From an uncultured Solimonas sp. (lineage in GTDB: Bacteria; Pseudomonadota; Gammaproteobacteria; Nevskiales; Nevskiaceae), in the NCBI GenBank assembly GCA_946478985.1, contig CAMLDZ010000007.1:1-56664 (forward strand): DNA of 56,664 nt, written 5' to 3'. The notes under the pieces were generated by a model. It had not been told where the DNA came from and ran no database searches. It was given only the letters and a program-made list of their open reading frames with translations. Position 1 is the stretch's first letter. The number at the start of each line of letters is the position of its first letter. A program made the position numbers and the translations under genes. Positions 45,821 to 55,042 of this stretch are shown in pieces.

Positions 45821-46261
45821 ATGAATAACAAGAATCTGGTGCTTGCAACGGTCGTCGCATTGCTGCCGCTGGCTGCGCAGGCCGCCGACGTCGGCGTCTC
45901 GGTTAGCGTCGGCCAGCCGGGTTTCTACGGCCGCATCGACATCGGCAACTACCCGCGGCCGGACGTGATCTATGCCGAACCGATGATCATCGAGCGCGTC
46001 GCCGTGCGACCGGCGCCGGTCTACCTGCACGTGCCGCCCGGTCATGAGAAGAACTGGTCCAAGCACTGCGGCCGCTACAACGCCTGCGGTCGTCCGGTCT
46101 ACTTCGTTCGCGACAGCTGGTACAACGAGGTCTACGTGCCGGCTCATCGCGAGCGCCAGGGCGGCGGACGCGATCACGATGATCACGGTCACGACCATGG
46201 TCACGGCGGCGACCACGGCAAGGGTCACGGCAACAAAGGCAAGGGCAAGGGCAAGGATTAA
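45821..46261 (+). CDS. Exported protein with His/Gly/Lys-rich tail
   Basis: A 146-residue exported protein: signal peptide to about residue 21 (AQA-AD), a core of about 85 residues with RPAPVYLHVPPGHEKNWSKH and CGRYNACGRPVYFV, then a tail of repeated His, Asp, Gly and Lys (for example DHDDHGHDHGHGGDHG). The core is a common proteobacterial type without known function. The tail could bind metal ions, which is inference. AAGGA lies before the ATG. The gene is followed by the serine hydrolase after 26 bases. Confidence 0.82.
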   Translation: MNNKNLVLATVVALLPLAAQAADVGVSVSVGQPGFYGRIDIGNYPRPDVIYAEPMIIERVAVRPAPVYLHVPPGHEKNWSKHCGRYNACGRPVYFVRDSWYNEVYVPAHRERQGGGRDHDDHGHDHGHGGDHGKGHGNKGKGKGKD

Positions 46262-46287
46262 ACGTCCGCCCCGGCCACGGAGCGTCG

Positions 46288-46830
46288 ATGGCTGAGATCG
46301 CGCAGGCCCCGGTACTGATCGTGCCGGGGCTCGGTAGCTCCGGGCCGCAGCACTGGCAAAGCCGCTGGCAGGCGCGGCATCCGCATTTCGTCCGCGTCGC
46401 GCAGCGCAACTGGGACGCGCCGGACTGCGGCGACTGGATCGCCGTGCTCGAACAGGCGGTATTCACGGCGGGACCGCGCGCGGTGCTGGTGGCGCACAGC
46501 CTGGGCTGCCTGCTGGTGGCGCATTGGGCGCGGCAGACGCGGCAAACCATCGCGGCGGCGATGCTGGTGGCGGTGCCCGACCCGCAGCGGCCGGACTTCC
46601 CGGCCAGCGCACGCGGCTTTGCGCCGGTGCCGAGGCAGCGGCTGCCGTTCCGCACTCTGGTGGTCGCCAGCAGCAATGATCCCTACGGCAGTCTCGCGCA
46701 TGCCAATGCCTGCGCGAGTGCCTGGGGGAGCCGGCTCGCCGCGATCGGCGCGGTTGGCCACATCAATGCCGACAGCGATCTCGGCGACTGGCCCGCCGGC
46801 CTGGCGATGCTCGACGAGCTGATCGCCTGA
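46288..46830 (+). CDS. RBBP9/YdeN-family serine hydrolase
   Basis: A 180-residue alpha/beta hydrolase of the small RBBP9/YdeN type. The nucleophile motif is AHSLGC, the N-terminal motif is VPGLGSSGPQHWQSRW, and the catalytic Asp and His lie in SSNDPYGS and GHINADSD. The substrate is unknown. GGAG precedes the ATG. Convergent with prpE, with 16 bases between stops. Confidence 0.92.
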   Translation: MAEIAQAPVLIVPGLGSSGPQHWQSRWQARHPHFVRVAQRNWDAPDCGDWIAVLEQAVFTAGPRAVLVAHSLGCLLVAHWARQTRQTIAAAMLVAVPDPQRPDFPASARGFAPVPRQRLPFRTLVVASSNDPYGSLAHANACASAWGSRLAAIGAVGHINADSDLGDWPAGLAMLDELIA

Positions 46831-46846
46831 GCGGCAGACCGCGGGC

Positions 46847-48745
46847 TCAGGCCTTGGCCTTGAGCACTTCCAGCGCTTCGGCGATTTCCTCCAGCGCGCG
46901 CGGATCGTCGATCGTCGCCGGTGCCGTATAGGGCTTGCCGTCGGCGATCGCGCGCATCGTCGCGCGCAGCACCTTGCCGGAGCGCGTCTTCGGCAGCCGC
47001 GCCACCACCACCACCTGTTTGAAGGCGGCAACCGCGCCGATCTGCTCGCGCACGCGGCCGACCAGTTCACGGACGATGTCGGCATGCGGGCGGTCCACGC
47101 CGGACTTGAGCACCACCAGGCCGACGGGCAGCTGGCCCTTGAGCGCATCGGCGACGCCGATCACGGCGCACTCGGCGACGGCCTGATGGCCCGACAGCAC
47201 CTCCTCCATCTCGCCGGTCGAGAGGCGATGGCCGGCGACGTTGATGACGTCGTCGATGCGCGACATCACCCAGACGTAACCGTCGGCGTCGATGAAGCCG
47301 GCGTCGCCCGCCAGGTAGTAGCCCTCGTAGCGCTTCAGGTAGTTGTCGATGTAGCCCTGGTCGTTGCGCCACAGCGTCGGCAGGGTGCCCGGCGGCAGCG
47401 GCAGCTTGATGACGATATTGCCGATCTCGCCGGCCGGCATCTCGCCGCCGTCGGCATCCAGCACGCGCACGTCATAGCCCGGCAGCGGCAGCGCCGCCGA
47501 GCCCGGCTTGACCGGCTTGGGCTCGATGCCCCAGGGATTAGCGATCGCCGGTGCGCCCAGCTCGGTCTGCCACCAGTTGTCGACCACCGGCACCTTGAGC
47601 ATGCGCTCGGCCCAGGCGATGGTGTCCGGATCGCAGCGCTCGCCGGCGAGAAACAGCAGGCGGAAGTGGCTGAGGTCGTACTGCGCCAGCAGCTTGCCGT
47701 CCGGGTCTTCCTTCTTGATGGCGCGGAACGCCGTCGGCGCAGTCGAGAACGTCACCACCTTGTGCTGGGCGATCACCCGCCAGAACGCGCCGGCGTCCGG
47801 CGTGCCGACCGGCTTGCCTTCGTAGATGATCGAGGTGCAGCCGGCCAGCAGCGGGCCGTAGACGATGTAGCTGTGGCCGACCGCCCAGCCCATGTCGGAT
47901 GCCGCCCAGAAGGTCTCGCCCGGGTTGGTGTTGAACACCGCCTTCATCGAGTACTGCAGCATCACCGCGTGGCCGCCGTTGTCGCGGATCACGCCCTTGG
48001 GTTTGCCGGTGGTGCCCGAGGTGTAGAGGATGTACAGCGGGTGCGTGGCGTCGACCGGCACGCAGTCGGCCGGCGTGGCGGCAGCGACCGCCTCGACCCA
48101 GTCCAGATCGCGGCCGGCCTGCATCTGCGCGCGGCACTGCGGGCGCTGCAGGATCACGCAGGCCTTGGGCTGGTGCGTGGCGAGCTGCAGTGCCTGGTCG
48201 AGCAGCGGCTTGTACTCGACCAGCCGGCCCGGCTCGATGCCGCAGGACGCCGAGACGATCAGCGTCGGTTGCGCGTCGTCGACGCGCTTGGCCAGCTCCG
48301 GCGCGGCAAAGCCGCCGAACACCACCGAATGCACCGCGCCGATGCGCGCGCAGGCCAGCATCGCCACCGCCGCTTCCGGCACCATCGGCATGTAGATGAC
48401 CACGCGGTCCCCGACGCCGACGCCCTGCCCGCGCAGCACGCCGGCAAACGCCGCGACGCGGCTCTGCAGTTCGCGGTAAGTGAGGGTCTGGACGGTGCCG
48501 GTGGCCGGGCTGTCGTAGATCAGCGCGGCCTGATCGGCGCGGCCGCCCTCGACATGGCGGTCGACGGCGTTGTAGCAGGTATTGAGCTTGCCGCCGGTGA
48601 ACCAGCGGTACAGTGGCGCCTGCGAATCGTCGAGCACACGGCTGTAGGGCTGGTCCCAGTGCAGCGCCTTGGCCTGCTCGTCCCAGAATGCTTCGGGCTC
48701 GGCGAGCGAGCGTTGATGAATCTCGGCGTAGCGCGTGGCGCTCAT
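46847..48745 (-). CDS. prpE: Propionyl-CoA synthetase
   Basis: A 632-residue AMP-forming ligase of the acetyl/propionyl-CoA synthetase group. The start (YAEIHQRSLAEPEAFWDEQA) and the ADMGWAVGHSYIVYGPLLAG segment fit PrpE better than Acs. ATP motif YTSGTTGKPKG, and near the end KTRSGKVLRATMR with the Lys that is a known acetylation site in such enzymes. It activates propionate, for example from odd-chain acids. No methylcitrate genes are adjacent. GGAGGA precedes the ATG. Confidence 0.93.
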   Translation of the reverse strand: MSATRYAEIHQRSLAEPEAFWDEQAKALHWDQPYSRVLDDSQAPLYRWFTGGKLNTCYNAVDRHVEGGRADQAALIYDSPATGTVQTLTYRELQSRVAAFAGVLRGQGVGVGDRVVIYMPMVPEAAVAMLACARIGAVHSVVFGGFAAPELAKRVDDAQPTLIVSASCGIEPGRLVEYKPLLDQALQLATHQPKACVILQRPQCRAQMQAGRDLDWVEAVAAATPADCVPVDATHPLYILYTSGTTGKPKGVIRDNGGHAVMLQYSMKAVFNTNPGETFWAASDMGWAVGHSYIVYGPLLAGCTSIIYEGKPVGTPDAGAFWRVIAQHKVVTFSTAPTAFRAIKKEDPDGKLLAQYDLSHFRLLFLAGERCDPDTIAWAERMLKVPVVDNWWQTELGAPAIANPWGIEPKPVKPGSAALPLPGYDVRVLDADGGEMPAGEIGNIVIKLPLPPGTLPTLWRNDQGYIDNYLKRYEGYYLAGDAGFIDADGYVWVMSRIDDVINVAGHRLSTGEMEEVLSGHQAVAECAVIGVADALKGQLPVGLVVLKSGVDRPHADIVRELVGRVREQIGAVAAFKQVVVVARLPKTRSGKVLRATMRAIADGKPYTAPATIDDPRALEEIAEALEVLKAKA

Positions 48746-48766
48746 GGCAGCGTCCTCCAGACGTTC

Positions 48767-48776
48767 AACAATTGTT
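48767..48776. promoter_or_regulatory. Palindrome between prpE and acpH-like gene
   Basis: AACAATTGTT, a 10-bp perfect palindrome in the 79-base divergent gap. Nearby GATACT on the plus strand could be part of a -10 box. Both are weak; I list them because the region must contain two promoters. Confidence 0.25.
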
Positions 48777-48824
48777 CCAGGAAATGATACTAAAGCGAAC
48801 CATTTATTGCCTGGGCCCGCGCGC

Positions 48825-49418
48825 TTGAACTTCCTTGCGCATCTCTGGCTGGCCGATCGTACCGGAACCTCGCTGGCCGGGAGTGTACTGGGCGACGTGG
48901 TCCGCGGCGGCGACCTTTCCGCCTATCCGCCGCCGCTGGCGCTCGGCGTGCGCCTGCACCGTCGTATCGACGCCGTCACCGACCGCCATCCGCTGATCGC
49001 GGCGGCGCGTCAGGGCTTTGCCGCGGGCAGCCGGCGCTACGCCGGCATCGTCCTGGATCTGGTTTGCGATCACCTGCTGGCGCGCGACTGGCCAGCGCAT
49101 CACGAGCAGGCCTTTGCGGCGTTCTGCCGGCAGGCCGGCGCGGACATCGCCGCGGCCGCACCCTGGTTTCTTCAGGCCGGTGGCCGCCGCAGCGACGCTC
49201 GCGGCTTCAGCGAGCTGCTGATGTCGTACCGGCACGAGGCCGGCATCGACCGCGCCCTGCAGCGCGTCGCGCTGCGCTTGCGCCAGCCGCAGCCCTTGCT
49301 GGCGGCGGCACAGGGCTGGCAGGTGCATGGCGCTCGCCTGGCGCCGCTGCTGGGGCCGCTGCTGGCGGATCTGCAGGCGGCGGCGATGCGCGCCATCGGC
49401 GACACGCCCGCCGCCTGA
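48825..49418 (+). CDS. acpH: Acyl carrier protein phosphodiesterase (AcpH-like)
   Basis: A 197-residue HD-like hydrolase of the AcpH family, which removes the phosphopantetheine group from acyl carrier protein. The family start MNFLAHLWLADRTGTSLAGS appears here with a TTG codon at 48825; a longer frame from 48735 runs into the divergent prpE region. Other motifs are GVRLHRRIDAVTDRHP, and LDLVCDHLLARDW with metal-ligand type Asp/His. No good ribosome site, so expression may be low. Convergent with the large c-di-GMP gene. Confidence 0.87.
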   Translation: MNFLAHLWLADRTGTSLAGSVLGDVVRGGDLSAYPPPLALGVRLHRRIDAVTDRHPLIAAARQGFAAGSRRYAGIVLDLVCDHLLARDWPAHHEQAFAAFCRQAGADIAAAAPWFLQAGGRRSDARGFSELLMSYRHEAGIDRALQRVALRLRQPQPLLAAAQGWQVHGARLAPLLGPLLADLQAAAMRAIGDTPAA

Positions 49419-49456
49419 GGACGCGGTGCGCGGCGTCGCTCAATCGTCGCCGGCTG

Positions 49457-52400
49457 CTACCGTGTCGCGCAGCGCGCGCGCGCCGGGAAGTCGCGGGCGG
49501 CGACCGCCTGCGAGAAGTGAAAGCCCTGCACGACGAAGGCGTCGGCGCTGCCGCCGGAACCGAACAGATAGCCTTGTGCGCCATCGCAGGCGCGGCGGCG
49601 CAGATCGTCGAGCTGCGCCTGGGTTTCGACGCCTTCGGCGACGACGCGGATGTTGAGGCCATGGGCCATGGCGATGATCGCCTGGGCGATCGCGGCGTCG
49701 GCGGCATCGGTGCAGATGTCGCGGACGAAACTGCGATCGATCTTCAGCTGGTCGATCGGAAAGCGCGTGATGTAGGCCAGGCTGGAGTAGCCGACGCCGA
49801 AATCGTCGATGGCGATCGAGATGCCCATCGCGCGCAGTCGCTTCAGCATGGCGATGGCATCGTCGGACTTGTGCATCAGCGTGCCCTCGGTCAGCTCCAG
49901 CACCAGATGGCGCGGATCGAGGCCGCTGGCCTGGCAGGCGGCACTGACCTGCTCGACCAGATTCGGCTGCGCGAACTGGCGCGGCGACAGATTGACCGAC
50001 ACGCTCAGCGGCAGGCCCAGGCGCTGCTGGATCTCGCGCGCCTCGCGGCAGGCCGTGTGCAGCGTCCACTCGCCGATCGGCACGATCAGCCCGCTTTCTT
50101 CGGCGACCGGAATGAAGTCGCCCGGCGTGATCTCGCCGCGCTGCGGGTGCGACCAGCGGATCAGCGCCTCCATGCCGACCACGGCGCCGGTGGCGAGGCT
50201 GATCTGCGGCTCATAGTGCATGCGGAACTCGTTCTGCGTGAGCGCACGCCGCATCGCCCCTTCCAGCTCCAGCTTGCGACTGGCGGCGTGCAGCATTTCC
50301 TCGCTGAAGCGGCGGTGGCAGGCGCGGCCGGCGGCCTTGGCCTGGTACATCGCGGTATCGGCGTTCTTCAGCAGCGTGGTGCCGTCGATGCCGTCTTCGG
50401 GACAGACGCTGATGCCGATGCTCGCGGTGATCTGCAAATCGTGCGAGCCGACCACCAGCGGCGTCGCCAGCTCGTGCAACAGCTTCTGCGCCATCTCGGA
50501 AGCCTCGGCGGCCTGCTGCAGATCCGGCAGCAGCACGACGAACTCGTCGCCGCCCATCCGTGCCACCGAGTCGGAGGAACGCAACGCATTCTTCAGGCGT
50601 TCCGCGGCCGACAGCAGCAGGCGGTCGCCGACGTGGTGGCCCAGCGTGTCGTTGATGCGCTTGAAGTGATCCAGGTCGAGCATCAGCACCGCCACCAGGC
50701 GCGAATCGCGCCGCGCGCGCAGGATCGCCTGGTGCAGGCGGTCCTGCAGCAGCACCCGGTTGGGCAGGCCGGTCAGCGCGTCGTGGTGGGCGATGTGCTG
50801 GATGTACGCCTCGTGGCGCTTGCGTTCGACGATGTCGTAGGCAATGCCCAGATAGCCGGAGATCTGCCCCTGCGCGTCGTGCAGGGCGGTCATCGCCAGC
50901 TGTACCGGCACGCGCGAGCCATCGCGGCGCACGTAGCTCCACTCGTGCTCGTCGGTCAGGCCGCGTTCGGCCTTGGCGGTGAGCACGCGCAGGCCCGGCT
51001 CGATGCGCTCGTCCAGCTCCTGGCTGAGCGCCGCCGCGCGTTCGGCGAGTTCGCCGCGGTCGTGCAGCTGTAGGATGCCGACCTTGTCGATCAGATCCTC
51101 GTGCCGGTACCACAGCAGCCGCTCCGCGGCCGGATTGATCGAACGGATGCGGCCGTGGATGTCGGTGGCGATGATGCTGAACGCGGCGCTTTCGACGATC
51201 GACTGGCGCAGGCTGTTGGCTTCCGCCAGCTGTGCCTGCACATGGTGAATCTCGGTGAGGTCACGGATGATCTTGGAATAGCCGATCAGCTTGCCGTGCT
51301 CGTCGCGCACGGCCGTCAGCAGCGAGTGTGCCCAGAAGAGGCTGCCGTCCTTGCGCTGCCGCCAGCCCTCGTCGCGCCGTTGTCCTTCGTCGCGGGCGCG
51401 CTGCAGGTCGTCGGGCCGCTGCGCCCGGTCGGCAGGTGGATAAAACACCGAGAAGTGCCGGCCGATGATCTCGTCGCCGCTGTAGCCGATGATCCGCGTC
51501 GCGCCGGTGTTCCAGGTCGATACCCGGCCATCGGCGTCGAGCATGAAGATCGCGTAGTCGGCCACGCCTTCGATCGTCCGCCGCGAACGCTCCTCGGATT
51601 CGCGCAGCGCCCGCTCGATGGCCTTGGACTCGCTGATGTCGGCGATCACGCCGACGAAGCGGCGCGGGCCGTCGCCGTCGATGACATTGATCGCCAGCGA
51701 CATCGGGAATTCACGGCCGTCGCGGCGCAGCCCGGTGACTTCGCGACGCAGGCCGACGATACGGCCATGTTCGCGCGGACTGAATTCGGCGACATAGCCG
51801 TCGTGTCGCGCGCGGAAGCGCTCCGGCATCAGCATCGCCACATTGCGGCCGAGCACCTCGTCGGCGCCCACGCCGAACATGCGCTCGGCGGCGCGGTTGA
51901 AGCTGAGCACGATGCCGCGCATGTCGATGGTCAGGATGCCCTCGGCGCTGCTGTCGACGACGGCGCGCTGGCGCGCCTCGGCATCGCGGTAGGCCTGGCT
52001 CATGTCGTGCGCGAGCTGGTGCGCGCGCCGGGTCGCGCGCCGCTGCGCCCGCACTACGGCGAACAGCAGCAGCGTGATCATCAGGCCTCCGGCCAGCACC
52101 AGCTGCGACCACGGCATCGGGTCGGCGCCGAACTGCGGCGTGGCGTGGAACTGCAGGCGCCAGCGGCGGCCGTAGATCGAGAGTTCGCGCGTGGCCTGCA
52201 GCGGGGGTTCGTCGTGGTCGCTGACGGTGCCGCCGATGGCGCCGCTGACGTACAGCGCGGCCGGCGCAGCGTCGCTGATGTCGTCGACCCGCAGCGAGAT
52301 GTCGCCCGTGCCGCCGCCCAGCAGGCCGACCAGCAACTCCTCGGCCACCGATGCCGAGTAGACGTAGCCGACCAGCGCATCGCGGCGCGCCCCGACGCCG

Positions 52401-53047
52401 GCGCCGGGCAGCAGCGGCCGGTAGACCGGCATGAAGATCAGCATGCCGCGCCGCGCCGGTTGATGGCTGGCGTGCAGCAGCGTGACCGGCCCGCTCATCC
52501 GCACCTGGCCGCTGTCGCGCGCGGCGATCATCGCCGCCTGGCGCCCCGGGCTGGACGCCATGTCGTAACCGAAGGCCACTTCGGTCAGCTCATTGAGCGG
52601 TTCGATATAGGTGACCGCCGAGTAGCTGTCGCGTATCCCGGGCGGCCAGACGTGGAAGGCGCCCAGGCCCTGCCGGCGCTGCTCGGTCTCGTACTCGCCG
52701 ATCTCGGTGGCGCGCAACTGGCGGAGAAAGCCGAGGCCGAGGACGCCGGGGTAGTGTTGTGCCAGCTGCAGGGTATCGAAGTAGGCGCGCCACTCCTCAC
52801 GCGTCACCGTCTGGGAGGCCTCGAACAGGCCGCCGGCGCCGCGCAGGATCTGTTCATGCGCGCGCAGCCGCTCGGCGAGCGTTACCTCGGCGCGGCTGAT
52901 CGCCTCGCGAAAGCGAGCCTCGCGGATCGAGCTCTGATTCTGGTCGACGATGCGCATCGCCAGTGTCGACAGGCCGACACCCAGGACGATGACGCCCAGC
53001 AGCCGCAGGCGCGTGCCATACCGACCCTGAGTCCACCGAAACGGCAT
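49457..53047 (-). CDS. CHASE-PAS-GGDEF-EAL cyclic-di-GMP enzyme
   Basis: A 1196-residue membrane sensor. A helix at about 13-32 leads to a periplasmic CHASE domain (about 60-280) and a second helix near 305-325. Three PAS domains follow (about 355-480, 490-610 and 615-740), then a GGDEF domain (RMGGDEF, with inhibitory-site RSSD five residues before) and an EAL domain with MEALIRW, DDFGVGYSSL and EGVET. Both catalytic motifs look intact, so it may make or degrade c-di-GMP. I use ATG 53047; the longer frame starts with TTG at 53077. Confidence 0.93.
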   Translation of the reverse strand: MPFRWTQGRYGTRLRLLGVIVLGVGLSTLAMRIVDQNQSSIREARFREAISRAEVTLAERLRAHEQILRGAGGLFEASQTVTREEWRAYFDTLQLAQHYPGVLGLGFLRQLRATEIGEYETEQRRQGLGAFHVWPPGIRDSYSAVTYIEPLNELTEVAFGYDMASSPGRQAAMIAARDSGQVRMSGPVTLLHASHQPARRGMLIFMPVYRPLLPGAGVGARRDALVGYVYSASVAEELLVGLLGGGTGDISLRVDDISDAAPAALYVSGAIGGTVSDHDEPPLQATRELSIYGRRWRLQFHATPQFGADPMPWSQLVLAGGLMITLLLFAVVRAQRRATRRAHQLAHDMSQAYRDAEARQRAVVDSSAEGILTIDMRGIVLSFNRAAERMFGVGADEVLGRNVAMLMPERFRARHDGYVAEFSPREHGRIVGLRREVTGLRRDGREFPMSLAINVIDGDGPRRFVGVIADISESKAIERALRESEERSRRTIEGVADYAIFMLDADGRVSTWNTGATRIIGYSGDEIIGRHFSVFYPPADRAQRPDDLQRARDEGQRRDEGWRQRKDGSLFWAHSLLTAVRDEHGKLIGYSKIIRDLTEIHHVQAQLAEANSLRQSIVESAAFSIIATDIHGRIRSINPAAERLLWYRHEDLIDKVGILQLHDRGELAERAAALSQELDERIEPGLRVLTAKAERGLTDEHEWSYVRRDGSRVPVQLAMTALHDAQGQISGYLGIAYDIVERKRHEAYIQHIAHHDALTGLPNRVLLQDRLHQAILRARRDSRLVAVLMLDLDHFKRINDTLGHHVGDRLLLSAAERLKNALRSSDSVARMGGDEFVVLLPDLQQAAEASEMAQKLLHELATPLVVGSHDLQITASIGISVCPEDGIDGTTLLKNADTAMYQAKAAGRACHRRFSEEMLHAASRKLELEGAMRRALTQNEFRMHYEPQISLATGAVVGMEALIRWSHPQRGEITPGDFIPVAEESGLIVPIGEWTLHTACREAREIQQRLGLPLSVSVNLSPRQFAQPNLVEQVSAACQASGLDPRHLVLELTEGTLMHKSDDAIAMLKRLRAMGISIAIDDFGVGYSSLAYITRFPIDQLKIDRSFVRDICTDAADAAIAQAIIAMAHGLNIRVVAEGVETQAQLDDLRRRACDGAQGYLFGSGGSADAFVVQGFHFSQAVAARDFPARARCATR

Positions 53048-53177
53048 CGACCGAACACCCCGAGCACCCGGCAGCAAGGCCTGCCGGGCCGCTATCGTCG
53101 GTCGTTTCCCGAGCAGCGGCTATCGGTATGGCGAGGCTTTCAGGCGAGCGTCATCAGCGGGCCGACCGGCGGTCGGC

Positions 53178-54191
53178 TCATTCGAACCAGGCATGAATGG
53201 CGTTGCGGCCGCCGCGCTTGGCCTGGTACAGCGCCGCGTCGGCGTTGCGCAGCAGCTGCTGGGCGTCGCGGACGGTGGAGCGGATCGCCGCGACGCCACC
53301 GCTGACGGTCATGCCGAGCTGGCGGCCGCCGACGCCGAGGTTGATGCGCTGCTCGGCCAGCTTGAGGCGCAGCCGCTGCGCGGCTTCCAGCGCCGGCTCC
53401 TTGTCGGCGCGCGGCATCAGGATCGCAAACTCTTCGCCGCCGAGGCGCCCGACCGTGTCGATGCGCCGCGTGTTCTGCTGGCAGCAGCGCGCCAGCGTCA
53501 CCAGCGCGCGGTCGCCGGTGTCGTGGCCGTGTTCGTCGTTGATCTTCTTGAAGTGGTCGACGTCGATCAGCAACACCGACAGCGGCTCGGCAAAGCGCCG
53601 TGCACGCTCGATCTCCTGCGCCGCCAGCGCCATGAAATGGCCGCGGTTGGCGACGCCCGTGAGGGCGTCGCGGGTGGCGCGCTCGTACAGCTCCTGCTCG
53701 CGCTGCTTGCGCTCGGTGATGTCCTCGAAGACTTCCACATAACCGCTGAGTTCGCCGTCGGCGCGGCGCAGCGGATCGATGCTGCTGTCGACCAGCAGCG
53801 TGCGACCGTCGACGGTGCGGCGCCGGTGCTCGTCGCGGCAGTGGCCGTGCGAGCGGGCAAAGTCCAGCGCCCGCCCGGGCACGCCGTCGCGGACCGCCTC
53901 CTCGGTGAACAGCAGCGGATAGGCGCGGCCGAGCATCTGGTCCTCGCGCATGCCCGTGATCCGCTCGGCGCCGCGGTTCCAGCTGCGGATCACGCCCTGG
54001 CGATCCATCAACAGCACGCCGTGGCCGCTGATCGTGCGCACCATCTCCGCATAGCGCTGCGGCGAGTGCTGCAGCAATTGTTCGTGCTCGCCGGGGCGCA
54101 GGCCATTGAGGCCAAAGCCGCGCTCGTCGGTGTCGGGCCGAGTGAACATGCCGATCGGCGGCATCAGGAGGTCGGAATTCATGACATGCAT
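53178..54191 (-). CDS. PAS-GGDEF diguanylate cyclase
   Basis: A 337-residue soluble enzyme: one PAS domain (about 45-160) with ITERKQ linker, then GGDEF (about 165-335) with active motif RLGGEEF and inhibitory-site RRID five residues before it. It should make c-di-GMP from GTP and be feedback-inhibited. The start may be ATG 54191 or 54182; neither has a clear ribosome site. It lies 130 bases upstream of the CHASE-GGDEF-EAL gene on the same strand, so the two may be co-regulated. Confidence 0.93.
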   Translation of the reverse strand: MHVMNSDLLMPPIGMFTRPDTDERGFGLNGLRPGEHEQLLQHSPQRYAEMVRTISGHGVLLMDRQGVIRSWNRGAERITGMREDQMLGRAYPLLFTEEAVRDGVPGRALDFARSHGHCRDEHRRRTVDGRTLLVDSSIDPLRRADGELSGYVEVFEDITERKQREQELYERATRDALTGVANRGHFMALAAQEIERARRFAEPLSVLLIDVDHFKKINDEHGHDTGDRALVTLARCCQQNTRRIDTVGRLGGEEFAILMPRADKEPALEAAQRLRLKLAEQRINLGVGGRQLGMTVSGGVAAIRSTVRDAQQLLRNADAALYQAKRGGRNAIHAWFE

Positions 54192-54369
54192 TTTAGAAAC
54201 GGCCGCGGCCCTGGTGGGTAGGATTCGGGCGCGAGCCGCGCAGGCAGAAAGACCTACAGCGGTTCAGGGCTTGCCTGTGCGCCATCAGGCGCTATTCAGC
54301 CGGCCGCTGACACGCTGCCGGCAAGGTTCTTAAATGGGCCGCACAAACCGATCTGGAAGGAGACGCGAC

Positions 54370-54852
54370 ATGCAAATCAGGAAATGGGCCGGAGCCGGCA
54401 TGGGTGCGACCCTGCTGGCGCTGGCGTGGACGGGCCTCGCCGCGGCGGCCTCGCCGGTCGGCCTGTGGCAGACCATCGATGATGAGACCGGCAAGCCCAA
54501 GGCCCTGGTCGAGATCAAGAATAATGACGGTGTACTGAGCGGACGCATTGTCAGGCTGCTCAATCCGTCCAAGCCGAACCCGACCTGCGACAAGTGTGCA
54601 GGCGACAAGAAGGGCCAGCCGATCACCGGCATGGAAATCCTCTGGGGCCTGAAGAAAGACGGTGCCGACTGGAGCGGCGGCCAGATCCTCGACCCGCAGA
54701 AGGGCAAGGTCTATGGCGCCAAGCTCAAGCCCAGCGAGGATGGCAAGAGCCTGAGCGTGCGCGGCTTCATGGGCGTCTCGCTGCTGGGCCGCACCCAGAC
54801 CTGGCATCGCGCGCCGGACGGCGTGACCGCGGTGGCTCCCGAGGCGCCATAA
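54370..54852 (+). CDS. DUF2147 exported protein
   Basis: A 160-residue protein with a signal peptide (cleavage near AAA-SP, residue 27) and a DUF2147 domain. Characteristic parts are SPVGLWQTIDDETGKPKALV, the C-x-x-C pair in TCDKCAGDKKGQP, and VYGAKLKPSEDGKSLSVRGF. DUF2147 proteins are small beta-barrels of unknown role. AAGGAG precedes the ATG at 54370. Confidence 0.93.
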   Translation: MQIRKWAGAGMGATLLALAWTGLAAAASPVGLWQTIDDETGKPKALVEIKNNDGVLSGRIVRLLNPSKPNPTCDKCAGDKKGQPITGMEILWGLKKDGADWSGGQILDPQKGKVYGAKLKPSEDGKSLSVRGFMGVSLLGRTQTWHRAPDGVTAVAPEAP

Positions 54853-55042
54853 GGCCGGTTCTCTGACAGCGCGCCGCGGCGGCGCCCACGGCGCCCACGA
54901 CGCCCCTGGGGCGGCCGCGGGCATGCGTGGCCCGCGCGTCCGGCTTCTTGCGCACTGGTTGGCGCCGTGCGGCGTCGGCGGCTTGCCGACACGGCGTTCG
55001 GCGTAGACTGCCGGCCCTTTTCACCTGCGATAGCGTGCGGCG

